Notes: generated from the letters alone by a model not told the origin. Positions 34,826-44,899 are shown, counted from the first letter of the stretch. The stretch is DNA of 64,000 nt from Gallionellaceae bacterium (GCA_027448945.1 DAIDMQ010000028.1:62001-126000); one strand, 5' to 3'. Made by a program: numbers and translations.

Positions 34826-36016
34826 ATGCCCCATCTCTACCGTGTCCTTACGCTGAACAAGATTGCCGCTGTCGGACTGAAACGTCTGCCAGCCGAACGT
34901 TACGTCGCGGCCACTGATATGACGCATCCAGATGCGATCTTGGTGCGTTCGCAAGATATGCACGAGATGGATATCCCCGACAGCGTGGTCGCAGTGGCGA
35001 GGGCAGGGGCGGGAACCAACAATATACCTGTCGCCAAACTTAGTGCTCGCGGCGTACCCGTGTTTAATGCTGCTGGTGCAAATGCCAATGCAGTCAAAGA
35101 ATTGGTTATTGCCGGCATGCTGCTTGCGGCACGTAACATCGTGCCGGCGTTGGGCTTCACGTCAGGACTGCACGGTGATGATGCTGCTTTGCACAAGCAG
35201 GTAGAAGAGGGCAAGAAACACTACGCCGGCATAGAACTGCGCGGCCGTACCTTGGGTATCATCGGTTTGGGTGCGATTGGTCGTTTGGTTGCAGACACTG
35301 CGCTAGGTTTGGGGATGCGTGTCTATGGTTACGATCCAGAGATTACCGTAGAAGCAGCTTGGAGCTTGTCTTCACAAGTGAAGAAGGCGCAAAGCATAGA
35401 AGAGTTGCTCAAGCACAGTGATTTTGTCACTTTACATGTACCTTTGCTCGACGCCACGCGTGGCTTAATCAGTGCGGAACGTATTCATGCCATGAAATCG
35501 GGTAGTGTGCTGCTGAATTTTTCTCGTGATGCCATCGTCGATGTCGATGCAGTTTTGGCTGGTCTGGCAAGTAAACATCTGCGTCATTATGTATGCGACT
35601 TCCCCGCGCAGAAGTTACAGGGACAAGCCCATGTGGTGACCTTGCCGCACCTGGGAGCTTCGACCGAAGAGGCAGAAGATAACTGTGCCGTGATGGTGGT
35701 AGAACAACTGCGGGAATATATAGAGCACGGCAACATCAGCAACACGGTGAACTTCCCCAATCTGACGATGCCGCGTGAATCCAGATTTCGCCTAGCTATT
35801 GCCAATGCCAATGTGCCCAATATGCTGGGGCAGATATCGACCGCTTTGGCGCAGGCTGGCGTCAATATCAGCAATATGATGAATAAATCGCGCGGTGAAA
35901 TGGCGTACACCTTGGTGGACACTGATACCGCGATACCCGCAAACCTGATTGCGCAACTCACCGCTATACCAGGCGTGTTGATGGTGCGTGATCTGCCATT
36001 GCTAGAGGCAGCATGA
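34826..36016 (+). CDS. serA: D-3-phosphoglycerate dehydrogenase
   Basis: 396 residues; first committed step of serine synthesis. Substrate domain, then Rossmann fold RTLGIIGLGAIGRLVADTA (about 144-162), catalytic His in TLPHLGASTEEAEDN, and a C-terminal ACT-like domain (about 320-396, ANVPNMLGQISTALAQAGVN) for serine feedback. Starts 2 bases after serC. Insertion of serA between serC and pheA differs from the more common serC-pheA order. Confidence 0.94.
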   Translation: MPHLYRVLTLNKIAAVGLKRLPAERYVAATDMTHPDAILVRSQDMHEMDIPDSVVAVARAGAGTNNIPVAKLSARGVPVFNAAGANANAVKELVIAGMLLAARNIVPALGFTSGLHGDDAALHKQVEEGKKHYAGIELRGRTLGIIGLGAIGRLVADTALGLGMRVYGYDPEITVEAAWSLSSQVKKAQSIEELLKHSDFVTLHVPLLDATRGLISAERIHAMKSGSVLLNFSRDAIVDVDAVLAGLASKHLRHYVCDFPAQKLQGQAHVVTLPHLGASTEEAEDNCAVMVVEQLREYIEHGNISNTVNFPNLTMPRESRFRLAIANANVPNMLGQISTALAQAGVNISNMMNKSRGEMAYTLVDTDTAIPANLIAQLTAIPGVLMVRDLPLLEAA

Positions 36017-37077
36017 GTGATAAGTTAAAAGAATGCCGCGATCAGATCGATCGCATCGATAACGAGATGGTGGTCATGCTCAATCAGCGTGCCGCACTGG
36101 CGCAACAGATCGGTCACCTCAAGGATAACGGCGTAGTGCTGCGTCCAGAACGTGAGGCGCAGGTACTCAAGCGCCTGCAAGCTAGCAACACAGGTCCTTT
36201 GAGCGACGATGCCATCGCTGCCTTATTTACAGAAGTGATGTCGCAATGCCGCGCACTTGAGTCACCTTTGTCTGTCGCATATTTAGGACCTGAGGGGACT
36301 TTTACCGAAGCGGCGACCTTAAAGCGTTTCGGTAGCGCGGTGCAAGGTAAAGCCTGTCTGAATATCGACGAAGTGTTTCGCGCAGTCGAATCAGGCTCAG
36401 TGAACTACGGTGTTGTGCCAGTTGAAAACTCCACTGAGGGTGCGGTCGGTAGGACTTTGGATCTGCTGATGCAAAGCAATCTTCAGATTTGCGGTGAAGT
36501 TAAGCTGCCCATACACCAATGCCTGTTGGCCCAGCAGTGTGAGACCGTTTCAATCAAGACCGTCTATTCACACCCACAATCGTTGGGTCAGTGCCAAGGC
36601 TGGTTGAATGCGCATCTGCCGCATGCTGCACGAATACCCGCCTCCAGTAATGCCGAGGCGGCAAGATTGGCCGCTGAGAATCCCAATAGTGCAGCTATCG
36701 CCGGTAGTCAGGCAGCTGCACATTTTGGTCTGACGGTATGCGAGGAGAACATCGAGGACGATGCTAGAAACACCACGCGCTTCTTGGTATTGGGCAAGCA
36801 GGAAGTCGCAGCATCAGGCACAGACAAGACCTCTTTAGTCATATCTGCTCCCAACCGTCCAGGTGCGGTACATGAATTATTGGCACCATTGGCTAAGCAT
36901 GGTGTATCCATGACCAAGTTGGAATCCCGTCCGGCACGCTCAGGACTTTGGGAATATGTGTTCTATATGGATATCGAAGGTCACCAACACGATGTCAAAG
37001 TAGCTGTGGCATTGGCCGAACTCAAGCACGTCGCAGCCTTCGTCAAGGTATTGGGCTCTTACCCGGTAGCACTTTGA
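36013..37077 (+). CDS. pheA: Bifunctional chorismate mutase / prephenate dehydratase
   Basis: 354 residues. Chorismate mutase domain 1-90 (CRDQIDRIDNEMVVMLNQRA), prephenate dehydratase domain about 95-275 (VAYLGPEGTFTEAA, VVPVENSTEGAVG with the catalytic Thr, NTTRFLVLG) and ACT domain with ESRPARSGLWEYVFYMD near 303-319 for phenylalanine inhibition. Overlaps serA by ATGA-type coupling. Confidence 0.96.
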   Translation: MSDKLKECRDQIDRIDNEMVVMLNQRAALAQQIGHLKDNGVVLRPEREAQVLKRLQASNTGPLSDDAIAALFTEVMSQCRALESPLSVAYLGPEGTFTEAATLKRFGSAVQGKACLNIDEVFRAVESGSVNYGVVPVENSTEGAVGRTLDLLMQSNLQICGEVKLPIHQCLLAQQCETVSIKTVYSHPQSLGQCQGWLNAHLPHAARIPASSNAEAARLAAENPNSAAIAGSQAAAHFGLTVCEENIEDDARNTTRFLVLGKQEVAASGTDKTSLVISAPNRPGAVHELLAPLAKHGVSMTKLESRPARSGLWEYVFYMDIEGHQHDVKVAVALAELKHVAAFVKVLGSYPVAL

Positions 37078-37280
37078 TGAGTCGATTACTGAGCCTCATC
37101 GGGATGTTTGTTTTGCTGACACTTGGAGCTTGCGCGGATCCATATCGCAACTTGTACGAGGGCGCGCAACACCGGGAAGGACGGGTAGACCAACCCATAC
37201 CGGCACGTCCATCTGAGCAACAAGTGCCTTATGACGAGTACAAGCATGAGCGCGAAAAACTACAGAATCACGAACACTAA
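37077..37280 (+). CDS. Small predicted lipoprotein between pheA and hisC
   Basis: 67 residues from ATG 37077, overlapping the pheA stop. Lipoprotein signal with lipobox LTLGAC (Cys about 19), then a charged proline-rich mature peptide (YRNLYEGAQHREGRVDQP, VPYDEYKHEREKLQ). Function unknown; a small lipoprotein in an amino-acid operon is unusual and may be a recent insertion. Confidence 0.75.
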   Translation: MSRLLSLIGMFVLLTLGACADPYRNLYEGAQHREGRVDQPIPARPSEQQVPYDEYKHEREKLQNHEH

Positions 37281-37328
37281 TTTTAATATAAACAAATAGA
37301 TAAGAAATACTTTTAAACTGATTTCTAT

Positions 37329-38432
37329 ATGAATTACTCCGAACTGGCCCCAGCTTATATACGCGCTATCGCACCTTACCAACCGGGAAAACCAATCTCC
37401 GAACTTGAACGAGAACTGGGCATCACCGACATCGTTAAGTTGGCCTCTAACGAAAATCCTCTGGGTGCAAGTACCAAAGCTATCGCGGCGGCACGTGCGG
37501 CTTTGGATGAAATTGGCTTGTATCCGGATGGCAATGGTTATGCATTGAAGGATGCCTTAGTCCGGCGATATGGCGTGGCGATAGACCAAATCGTATTAGG
37601 CAACGGCTCAAATGATTTACTAGAATTGGCTGCACGTGCTTTCCTGACAGTGGGAGACAAAGCGGTCTACTCCGACCATGCCTTCGCCGTCTATGCACTA
37701 GCTACTCAGGCGGTAGGGGCGACAGGCATCAGCGTCAAGGCGCAAGCATTCGGCCATGATCTTGATGCGATGCAAGCTACTGCGGTTAGGCAGGGCGCCA
37801 AGATCATCTTCATCGCCAACCCAAATAATCCAACGGGCACCTTCCTGAGTGGCACCGCCTTACATGATTTCTTGAGCAAGCTACCCGAGAATATCTTGGT
37901 GGTCTTGGATGAGGCGTACAACGAATATCTGCCTGAAGACAAACGCTATGACAGCGTCGCTTGGTTAAATGAATTCCCCAATCTCATCATCTCGCGCACC
38001 TTTTCCAAGGCTTACGGCTTGGCATCGCTACGTGTAGGGTATGCTTTGGGTCATGCCAGTGTTATCGACATGCTCAACCGGGTACGCCAACCATTCAACG
38101 TCAACAGCATGGCGCAAGCCGCTGCTGTGGCTGCTTTGCAAGACAGAGATTTCGTGCAACAGACTTTCGAGTCCAACTTGCGCGGCATGGAGCAGCTCAC
38201 GCAAGGATTAAAGAGTTTAGGTCTGAGTTACATTCCTTCGTTTGGTAATTTTGTCAGCTTCCATGTGGTCAATGCGGCGCGTATCTATCGACGTTTACTA
38301 GAAGAAGGCGTCATCGTTCGCCCCATAGGTAACTACGCGATGCCTGATTACTTAAGAGTCAGCATAGGGTTACAGATACAGAATGAAAAATTTTTGAATG
38401 CATTGAAGAAAATATTAGGAGAGCAGCAATGA
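37329..38432 (+). CDS. hisC: Histidinol-phosphate aminotransferase
   Basis: 367 residues, fold type I PLP enzyme; PLP lysine K227 in SRTFSKAYGLASLR, substrate and cofactor residues in LASNENPLG, NPNNPTG and DEAYNEY. HisC next to pheA and aroF is common because the enzyme can also transaminate aromatic oxoacids. Overlaps aroF by 4 bases. Confidence 0.93.
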   Translation: MNYSELAPAYIRAIAPYQPGKPISELERELGITDIVKLASNENPLGASTKAIAAARAALDEIGLYPDGNGYALKDALVRRYGVAIDQIVLGNGSNDLLELAARAFLTVGDKAVYSDHAFAVYALATQAVGATGISVKAQAFGHDLDAMQATAVRQGAKIIFIANPNNPTGTFLSGTALHDFLSKLPENILVVLDEAYNEYLPEDKRYDSVAWLNEFPNLIISRTFSKAYGLASLRVGYALGHASVIDMLNRVRQPFNVNSMAQAAAVAALQDRDFVQQTFESNLRGMEQLTQGLKSLGLSYIPSFGNFVSFHVVNAARIYRRLLEEGVIVRPIGNYAMPDYLRVSIGLQIQNEKFLNALKKILGEQQ

Positions 38433-39445
38433 TCATCATCATGGGTAGAGAAGTTACCGACGAACAAATCGGTACTGTCGTTAAAAAGCTGGAAGCAGCC
38501 GGCCTGAAAGCCAACATCTCGCGCGGTATCGAGCGTACTGTCATCGGCGCGATTGGGGACGAGCGTGTCCTGAATGAAGAGATGTTCACACCTTTGCCCG
38601 GCGTTGAATCCGCGATGCACGTCACCAAGCAATACAAGATCGTTTCACGCGAATCTCACAAGCAAAACACCATCGTTGACATCGGCGGCATCCCATTGGG
38701 CGGTAACCAAATCCAAGTCATCGCGGGTCCTTGCTCGGTAGAAACCCAGCCCCAGATGGACCTCTCTGCACAATATGTACACGAAGCCGGCTGCCGTTTG
38801 ATGCGCGGTGGCGCGTTTAAGCCCCGCACCAGCCCATACGCTTTTCAAGGCAAGGGCGAAGAAGGTCTGACCATGTTCCGAAGCGCGGCTGAGAAATACA
38901 AGCTGCCTATCGTCACCGAACTGATGGATGCACGCCAACTCGACACTTTCCTGGAACACGACGTAGACGTGATCCAGATTGGTACCCGCAATATGCAAAA
39001 CTTCGATCTGCTCAAGGAAGTCGGCCGTTGCAACAAACCCATCATTCTTAAGCGCGGTATGTCGGCAACCATCAGCGAATGGCTGATGGCAGCCGAATAC
39101 ATCGCGGCAGGTGGTAACCACAACATCATCTTCTGTGAACGCGGCATTCGCACTTTCGAGACTTACTACCGCAACGTGTTGGACGTGACCGCGATTCCCG
39201 TGCTGAAAAAAGAAACTCACTTGCCCGTTATCGTCGATCCTTCACACGCAGGTGGCAAAGCGTGGATGGTTGCGGCATTATCGCAAGCGGCAGTTGCCGC
39301 AGGCGCTGATGGTCTACTAATCGAGATGCACCCGAACCCCTGCGAAGCGTGGTGCGATGCCGACCAAGCGCTGACACCTCAAGAGTTGAAGAACTTGATG
39401 GGGACGTTGGGTGGGATTGCAAAGGCGATAGGGCGTACGCTTTAA
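38429..39445 (+). CDS. aroF: 3-deoxy-7-phosphoheptulonate synthase (DAHP synthase, type I-beta)
   Basis: 338 residues: an N-terminal ferredoxin-like regulatory domain (1-70, MIIIMGREVTDEQIGTVVKKL) and a KDO8PS-like barrel (about 80-338) with IAGPCSVET, GAFKPRTSPYAFQG, RGMSATISEW, VDPSHAGGKAWM. First step of aromatic amino-acid synthesis; this domain set is the Thermotoga/Bacillus class rather than the E. coli AroFGH class. Last gene of the cluster, before a bidirectional terminator. Confidence 0.95.
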   Translation: MIIIMGREVTDEQIGTVVKKLEAAGLKANISRGIERTVIGAIGDERVLNEEMFTPLPGVESAMHVTKQYKIVSRESHKQNTIVDIGGIPLGGNQIQVIAGPCSVETQPQMDLSAQYVHEAGCRLMRGGAFKPRTSPYAFQGKGEEGLTMFRSAAEKYKLPIVTELMDARQLDTFLEHDVDVIQIGTRNMQNFDLLKEVGRCNKPIILKRGMSATISEWLMAAEYIAAGGNHNIIFCERGIRTFETYYRNVLDVTAIPVLKKETHLPVIVDPSHAGGKAWMVAALSQAAVAAGADGLLIEMHPNPCEAWCDADQALTPQELKNLMGTLGGIAKAIGRTL

Positions 39446-39469
39446 GTCGACTAGCTCAGTTATAAACCT

Positions 39470-39499
39470 AAAGAGGCAGGCCCTGGGGTCTGCCTCTTT
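39470..39499. terminator. Bidirectional terminator between aroF and exporter operon
   Basis: Arms AAAGAGGCAG (39470-39479) and CTGCCTCTTT (39490-39499), with a T-run at 39497-39500 on the plus strand and A-run on the other. It overlaps the last bases of the leftward permease gene. Confidence 0.8.
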
Positions 39500-40719
39500 T
39501 ATTGGTATCTCAAGGCTTCTATCGGGTCCAATTGAGCGGCTTTGCGGGCGGGGTAATAGCCAAAGAAGATACCCACCGTGGCGGCGACACTGAATGCAAT
39601 GAAGACTGAGTTACCCGAGATGATGACCGCCGTGCCAGTGATTGCATCTACCATCAGCGCACCACCTATCCCCAGCAATAACCCTATGGTGCAACCCAAC
39701 ACCGAGATAATGATGGCTTCCATCAGAAATTGCAGCAGGATGTCTCGCTGCCTCGCACCTATGGCCATGCGAATACCGATTTCGCGGGTACGTTCGGTGA
39801 CAGACACCAGCATGATATTCATGATGCCTATACCACCAACAAGCAGGGATACCGAGGCGATGGCACCCAATAACAGCGACATCACACGCGTGCTTTCTGC
39901 TGCAGAGTCGGCTGCAGCAGTCAGGTTACGTAGATAGAAGTCGTTATCCATCCCCTCCCTGATACGGTGACGCTGGCGTAGTAATTCGATCATGCTGCGC
40001 TCTACCTGAGGCATGACCTCTTCGCTGCTGGTCTGCACCATCATCATGCGCACCGAACCCGGGAACTGTGTGCCAAAAACTTGCCGCTGGGCTGTGGTCA
40101 GCGGAACGATGACGGTATCGTCCTGATCGCGTCCATCCATGCCTTGACCTTTGGCAGCCAAGGTACCCAGGACGATAAACGGGCTTTGACGGATACGAAA
40201 GGTCTTGCCGACCGGGTCATCATCTCCAAAGAGATTTTCCGCAGCAGTCTTGCCTATCAGTGCAACACGGGTCGCCGAACGCACATCCGAATCGGTGAAG
40301 GCAGCCCCAGATGAGATATTCCAAGAGCGGGCATCCAGATATTGCGGCGTAGTACCTATGACAGAGGTGCTCCAGTTGTTTGCGCCGTAAATAACTTGTG
40401 CACTGCCGGGTTGTATGGGAGCGACTGCCTGTACACCGTGCAACTCAGAGATAGCATCGGCATCGCTAACGTTCAAGGTATAGCCGCCCCCGCCCCCCGA
40501 GCGTACACCGCCTGCCGAGGTACTACCGGACAACAAAATAAATAGATTGCTACCCATGGCGGCGATGGATTGCTTGACGGCATATTGCGCGCCTTGGCCT
40601 ATGGACATCATTAACACCACAGCGGCCACACCAATCACCATACCCAACATGGTAAGCAGGGTACGCATGCGGTTAGCACCCATTGCACGCCAAGCTTCAC
40701 CTAGCATCATCCAAGTCAC
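39499..40719 (-). CDS. MacB-like ABC permease
   Basis: 406 residues: N-terminal helix (about 18-42), periplasmic domain and three C-terminal helices with EIGIRMAIGARQRDILLQFL. In E. coli MacB the permease and ATPase are one chain; here they are separate genes. Starts by overlapping the ATPase stop by 4 bases. Exports a peptide, glycolipid or macrolide-type substrate; substrate unknown. Confidence 0.92.
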   Translation of the reverse strand: MTWMMLGEAWRAMGANRMRTLLTMLGMVIGVAAVVLMMSIGQGAQYAVKQSIAAMGSNLFILLSGSTSAGGVRSGGGGGYTLNVSDADAISELHGVQAVAPIQPGSAQVIYGANNWSTSVIGTTPQYLDARSWNISSGAAFTDSDVRSATRVALIGKTAAENLFGDDDPVGKTFRIRQSPFIVLGTLAAKGQGMDGRDQDDTVIVPLTTAQRQVFGTQFPGSVRMMMVQTSSEEVMPQVERSMIELLRQRHRIREGMDNDFYLRNLTAAADSAAESTRVMSLLLGAIASVSLLVGGIGIMNIMLVSVTERTREIGIRMAIGARQRDILLQFLMEAIIISVLGCTIGLLLGIGGALMVDAITGTAVIISGNSVFIAFSVAATVGIFFGYYPARKAAQLDPIEALRYQ

Positions 40720-41420
40720 GATGCCGCCTCTGCGTGGCTAGCAACATCGCTGACGATATAACCATCATGGAAGCGCACTTGGCGCTGGGCATGGGCTGCG
40801 ATGTCGTCTTCGTGAGTGACCAACACGATGGTGATGCCATCGCGGTTCAGGATCTCGAACAATGCCATGATCTCGGCACTGGTATGGCTATCCAAATTTC
40901 CTGTTGGCTCATCAGCCAAAAGTAGGCTAGGGCGGTTGACTAGCGCACGTGCGATTGCAACGCGCTGTTGTTGACCACCTGAAATTTGGCTGGGTAAAGA
41001 ATAGGCCTTGTCTGCCAGCCCGACCTTTTCCAACAAAGCCAAGCCGCGTTCCTTGCGTTCAGCCGTTTCCACACCACAATAGATCAAGGGCAGGGCAACG
41101 TTGTCGAGTAAGTTCATACGCTGCAAGAGATTGAAGCCTTGGAACACAAATCCTATGGTGCGATTACGCAGCAGGGCCAACGCATCTTTATCCAGTTCGG
41201 CGACCTTGCGACCAGCCAAACGATAGAGTCCGGATGATGCACTATCCAAACAGCCCAAGATGTTCATAAAAGTAGATTTTCCCGATCCGGATGGACCCAT
41301 GATGGCGACAAACTCGCCCTTACTGACAGTCAGACTCACATCCTTGAGTGCAGGAAAGTCTCCCGCGCTAGTCGCGTAAAATTTACTCAAGCCTTCGATG
41401 TGAATGACTTCTTCAGTCAT
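40716..41420 (-). CDS. MacB-like ABC ATPase
   Basis: 234 residues; Walker A GPSGSGKST, Q-loop FVFQGFNLLQRM, signature ISGGQQQRVAIARAL, Walker B LLADEPTGNLD, VTHEDD switch. Overlaps both neighbours by a base or a few, a tightly coupled operon TolC-MacA-ATPase-permease (42.6 down to 39.5 kb). Confidence 0.95.
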   Translation of the reverse strand: MTEEVIHIEGLSKFYATSAGDFPALKDVSLTVSKGEFVAIMGPSGSGKSTFMNILGCLDSASSGLYRLAGRKVAELDKDALALLRNRTIGFVFQGFNLLQRMNLLDNVALPLIYCGVETAERKERGLALLEKVGLADKAYSLPSQISGGQQQRVAIARALVNRPSLLLADEPTGNLDSHTSAEIMALFEILNRDGITIVLVTHEDDIAAHAQRQVRFHDGYIVSDVASHAEAAS

Positions 41421-42595
41421 CAGAACATTCTCCGCTGCGGTGCTGCCGCGCTGGCTTTGGATTTGTCATCCGAATTGCCCTCGCCAATCACAATCTGGTC
41501 GCCAGCCTTGAGTTCACCTGCAACCACCTCAGTGTTGCGGTTATCGGTGATGCCGAGTTGCACACTGACAGGTAACAATTGTTTGTCTCGGATGACAAAT
41601 ACTTTACCGCTGTAGCCCGCGCGCTTTCCTGGATTCGCTTTCTCCTTGGGTTTGGTGTCTACGTAGTTCTCTGGCTTGAAACGCAATGCGGCATTGGGTA
41701 TCAGCAAGACGGCTTTACTTTCCGCTACTGCGATGCTCACGTAGGCGGTCATGCCAGGCAGCAATATCTGCTCAGGATTCTCTACATTGATTACAACATC
41801 ATAGGTCACCACGTTTTGCAGGGTAGTTGGGTTGAGGCGCACCCGTCTGACCACGCCATGGAAGTTAAGATTTGGAAATGCATCCACAGTGAATCGGACT
41901 GGCAACCCCTCATGTATGCTGCCTATATCGGCTTCTGCAAAGTTGGCATCTATCTGCATATTAGATAAATCTTGCGCAATCTTGAACAGGGTTGGGGTCT
42001 GCAAACTTGCGGCGACAGTCTGTCCGACATCAACTGACCTATCAACCACAACGCCGGAGACGGGTGAACGTATGACGGTATAAGCCAAATTGGCCTTATC
42101 TTTTTCAACGGCGGCCATTGCCAGCTTTAATGCTGCCTCAGCAGAGCGCTTGGCCTGTATAGAGTTATCCATATCCAGACGAGAAACATATTCCTGAGCA
42201 TATAAGCCGCGGTTACGTGCCTCATTGGCGGTTGCCAGGTCCAACATCGCTTGTGCGCTTTGTACGTTGGCATGACTTTGTTTCTGTTGTGCGGCGAGCA
42301 GTGCATCATCCAACTCCAGCAACACCTGACCTTTTTCGACCTTGCTATTGAAGTCCACATAGAGCTTTTTAACTGTACCTGAGACCTGAGTACCAACATT
42401 CACTAAAGACACCGGATTGATGGTGCCGTTGGCTGAGACGGTTTTGCTCACATCGCCATTTTCCAGTTGTTGCGTCCTGTATTGCTGTTCCAATGGCAGT
42501 TGATTGAGTCTTTGGTAGCCGTACCAAGCGGCCGCGACTAGCACTGCTAGCAACATGGTCCATAATAATTTTGAGCGGAATAGATTCTTCATCAT
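41420..42595 (-). CDS. MacA-like membrane fusion protein
   Basis: 391 residues, anchor at about 8-25, lipoyl and barrel domains (VGTQVSGTVKKLYVDFNSKV, TVIRSPVSGVVVDRSVDVGQ), a coiled-coil hairpin between. C-terminal SDDKSKASAAAPQRR tail. Start overlaps the TolC stop by 4 bases. Bridges the inner-membrane pump and the outer-membrane channel. Confidence 0.92.
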   Translation of the reverse strand: MMKNLFRSKLLWTMLLAVLVAAAWYGYQRLNQLPLEQQYRTQQLENGDVSKTVSANGTINPVSLVNVGTQVSGTVKKLYVDFNSKVEKGQVLLELDDALLAAQQKQSHANVQSAQAMLDLATANEARNRGLYAQEYVSRLDMDNSIQAKRSAEAALKLAMAAVEKDKANLAYTVIRSPVSGVVVDRSVDVGQTVAASLQTPTLFKIAQDLSNMQIDANFAEADIGSIHEGLPVRFTVDAFPNLNFHGVVRRVRLNPTTLQNVVTYDVVINVENPEQILLPGMTAYVSIAVAESKAVLLIPNAALRFKPENYVDTKPKEKANPGKRAGYSGKVFVIRDKQLLPVSVQLGITDNRNTEVVAGELKAGDQIVIGEGNSDDKSKASAAAPQRRMF

Positions 42596-44025
42596 GGTGC
42601 CTTCACAGGGGTGATTTCGGTAACTGCGATAGAGGTCTCTTCAGACAATCTTTGTATTAGATCGCCGTCCAAATTTCCCATCGCTTGTGCCAGGGTGGCG
42701 CGACTAATGTTCCAATTCAATCGCGCCTGTATGTTTTGCTGACGTGCATTGGCCAGTAAGCTTTGCGCGTTCAACACATCCAGCATGAGGCCCACACCTG
42801 CATGGTAACGACCCAGCGCCATCTGTTCCGACTGTGATGCGCTGCGCACCAAATCGGATGTGGCATGCAAAGCCTGTGTGGCTGTCGTCAGATTTTGATA
42901 GGCGGTCCAAACATCGAGTGCGACTTGTAAGTTAAGTTTGTCCAGTTGCGCCTGTTTGACATCGGCTTGCGCTTCGGCAGAGCGAATACGATAGGTAGGA
43001 GCATAACCAGAGAAAATGGGCACACTTAAATTCACTCCCAAAGTCGAACTATGCCCCCAAGGGCTACCCGAAATACCTTGGTAACTGGTCGTGGCACCAA
43101 AACTAAGACTGGGTCGACCGGAAGCGCGCGCAGCGTCAGTACTCGCTTGGGCTGCTTGTAACTGTGCTGCCGCCGCCTGAAGATCGGGACGTTGCTTGCG
43201 TGCCTGCTCAATCAGAGCATGCACATCTTGTTCGAAACTGTCAGGCACATCTTGATCATGCTCGGCAATCAAGGTCACAGGATAACCAGCCTCTAGTCCG
43301 AGTAGATTAGCCAGAGTACCTTGGATATTGCGATGTACTCCCTCTGCCGTAATGCGGTTCAATTTGGCTTGAGAGTAGGCTGTCTGTGCGGAATATTTAT
43401 CAGCGGGAGTAGCGCTACCCGCTAGATATCGAGCATTCGCAGCGGCAAAGCTGGCATGCGCCGCAGTCTCTGCCAGTTTCGCAGAATCAACTGCCGCCAG
43501 TGTCGCCTGACTCTGAAAATAGGCTTGCACCACAGCCAAAAAAATCGCTTGAACCGTGCTGTCCTGTGTATATCCTGCTGCCGCCAATAGCTGTTTGGCA
43601 CTCTCCAAATTCGCCGCACGCGCACCAAAATCAAAGATTAAATAGGAAAGTGATAATCCTGCATTGCGTTGGTTATAGACATTCCCATTCGCAGGCCAGT
43701 TACGACTTAATCCTGCACTCAGCGCCAGACTAGGTAAATAGGCAGCCCGATTTATACCCACTTGTGCTGCTTGTACGCGTGCGCTGGCCCAAATTTCGCG
43801 AGTCTGTGGGTTGTTACATAACGCCAGATTCACACTATCAAATAAATTTAGCGCATGTTTGGGTGAAATATCTTGGCAGGGGTCACCCTGAGCCTCGTTC
43901 AAACGCAAAGATGGCTTGAGGGGAAGGGCGTCTTGCGTGCCCAGCGGATCGTCACTGGCTGAGGCTATAATGCTACAAAGCGCTATGAGCACGCTGAATA
44001 TATAACGATAGTGGCAAATATGCAT
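42592..44025 (-). CDS. TolC-like outer-membrane efflux protein
   Basis: 477 residues with a signal peptide (MHICHYRYIFSVLIALCSIIASA) and two OEP domain repeats: first LALCNNPQTREIWASARVQAAQVG, second VHALIEQARKQRPDLQAAAAQLQAAQAS (each cited in part). First gene of the leftward MacAB-TolC-type operon. Would also be able to serve the DevBCA-like exporter at 7-10 kb, which lacks its own channel. Confidence 0.9.
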   Translation of the reverse strand: MHICHYRYIFSVLIALCSIIASASDDPLGTQDALPLKPSLRLNEAQGDPCQDISPKHALNLFDSVNLALCNNPQTREIWASARVQAAQVGINRAAYLPSLALSAGLSRNWPANGNVYNQRNAGLSLSYLIFDFGARAANLESAKQLLAAAGYTQDSTVQAIFLAVVQAYFQSQATLAAVDSAKLAETAAHASFAAANARYLAGSATPADKYSAQTAYSQAKLNRITAEGVHRNIQGTLANLLGLEAGYPVTLIAEHDQDVPDSFEQDVHALIEQARKQRPDLQAAAAQLQAAQASTDAARASGRPSLSFGATTSYQGISGSPWGHSSTLGVNLSVPIFSGYAPTYRIRSAEAQADVKQAQLDKLNLQVALDVWTAYQNLTTATQALHATSDLVRSASQSEQMALGRYHAGVGLMLDVLNAQSLLANARQQNIQARLNWNISRATLAQAMGNLDGDLIQRLSEETSIAVTEITPVKAP

Positions 44026-44310
44026 GAAAGAACTGCGTTGAAATATTAGTGAGATTGTAGTCGCTTGAGGCTAGTAAATATGAGGTTTTTTGTAAAAATG
44101 AAGCGTTAAAATTATCAGAATCACACACAAGATGTAACAGTATCGTTGCCTAATTGTTAAAAAGTGTTGGATAATCCCCTCCGTCCGGAATTGGCAATCT
44201 CGTTGAATCGTCTTCGGTGTCGCGTATTAAAGCGTGGCTAGGTAAGTCGGATCTTGCGATTGTGTCACTGGGCTAAGAGCAAAAATCTTACATTCAATCG
44301 AGGAAAAAAT

Positions 44311-44628
44311 ATGAAATATATCATCGCAAGTTTGGCAGTTGCAGCAGGTCTGATGGTTGCTGGTACAGCATTGGCTACAGATATGCCTGCTGAAGGTAAG
44401 AAGAAGTGCGGCGCATGCCACGCTATCGATAAAAAGGTAGTCGGTCCAGCATGGAAAGATGTTGCAGCTAAGTACGCTGGTAAAGCTGATGGTGAAGCGA
44501 CTATCGCTGCAAACATCACTAAAGGTGGTTCTTTCGGCTGGAAGTTCGGCTCTATGCCTCCTAAAGGTATGGGCGCAACTGACGCTGAGATCAAGTCTTT
44601 GGCTCACTTCATCGTTGGCCTGAAGTAA
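44311..44628 (+). CDS. Class I cytochrome c (c551/c552 type)
   Basis: 105 residues. Signal peptide ending ALA-TDM (about 22), heme site KKCGACHAID (C34, C37, H38 approximately) and Met ligand in GSMPPKGMG. An electron carrier for cytochrome cd1, cNOR or oxidases. Ribosome site GAGG at 44300-44303 and a strong terminator after the stop, so it is a single-gene transcript. Confidence 0.95.
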   Translation: MKYIIASLAVAAGLMVAGTALATDMPAEGKKKCGACHAIDKKVVGPAWKDVAAKYAGKADGEATIAANITKGGSFGWKFGSMPPKGMGATDAEIKSLAHFIVGLK

Positions 44629-44644
44629 TTGCCAATAGCATGAC

Positions 44645-44671
44645 AAAAAGCCGGCGCAAGCCGGCTTTTTT
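44645..44671 (+). terminator. Terminator after cytochrome c gene
   Basis: AAAAAGCCGGC - GCAA - GCCGGCTTTTTT, a perfect GC-rich stem with T-run 17 bases after the stop. Confidence 0.92.
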
Positions 44672-44899
44672 ACGTCTGTAGCTTTGCAGTACGCACACTC
44701 AAACAAATCATTAATCTTATGGCTTCACTCAATATAACTTTTCAATCTTGAGGATCATTGAGTACTGCGACAAGTCGCCGCAACGATTTCCGGAGGACTG
44801 GCTTAACCGCCAGCCATCGGAAAAACTGGTAGCATGAAACCCGTCCCTTGGAATACGAAAAACCGGGAGGAAGGTCAATTTGAATACTGAGGAAAAAAT

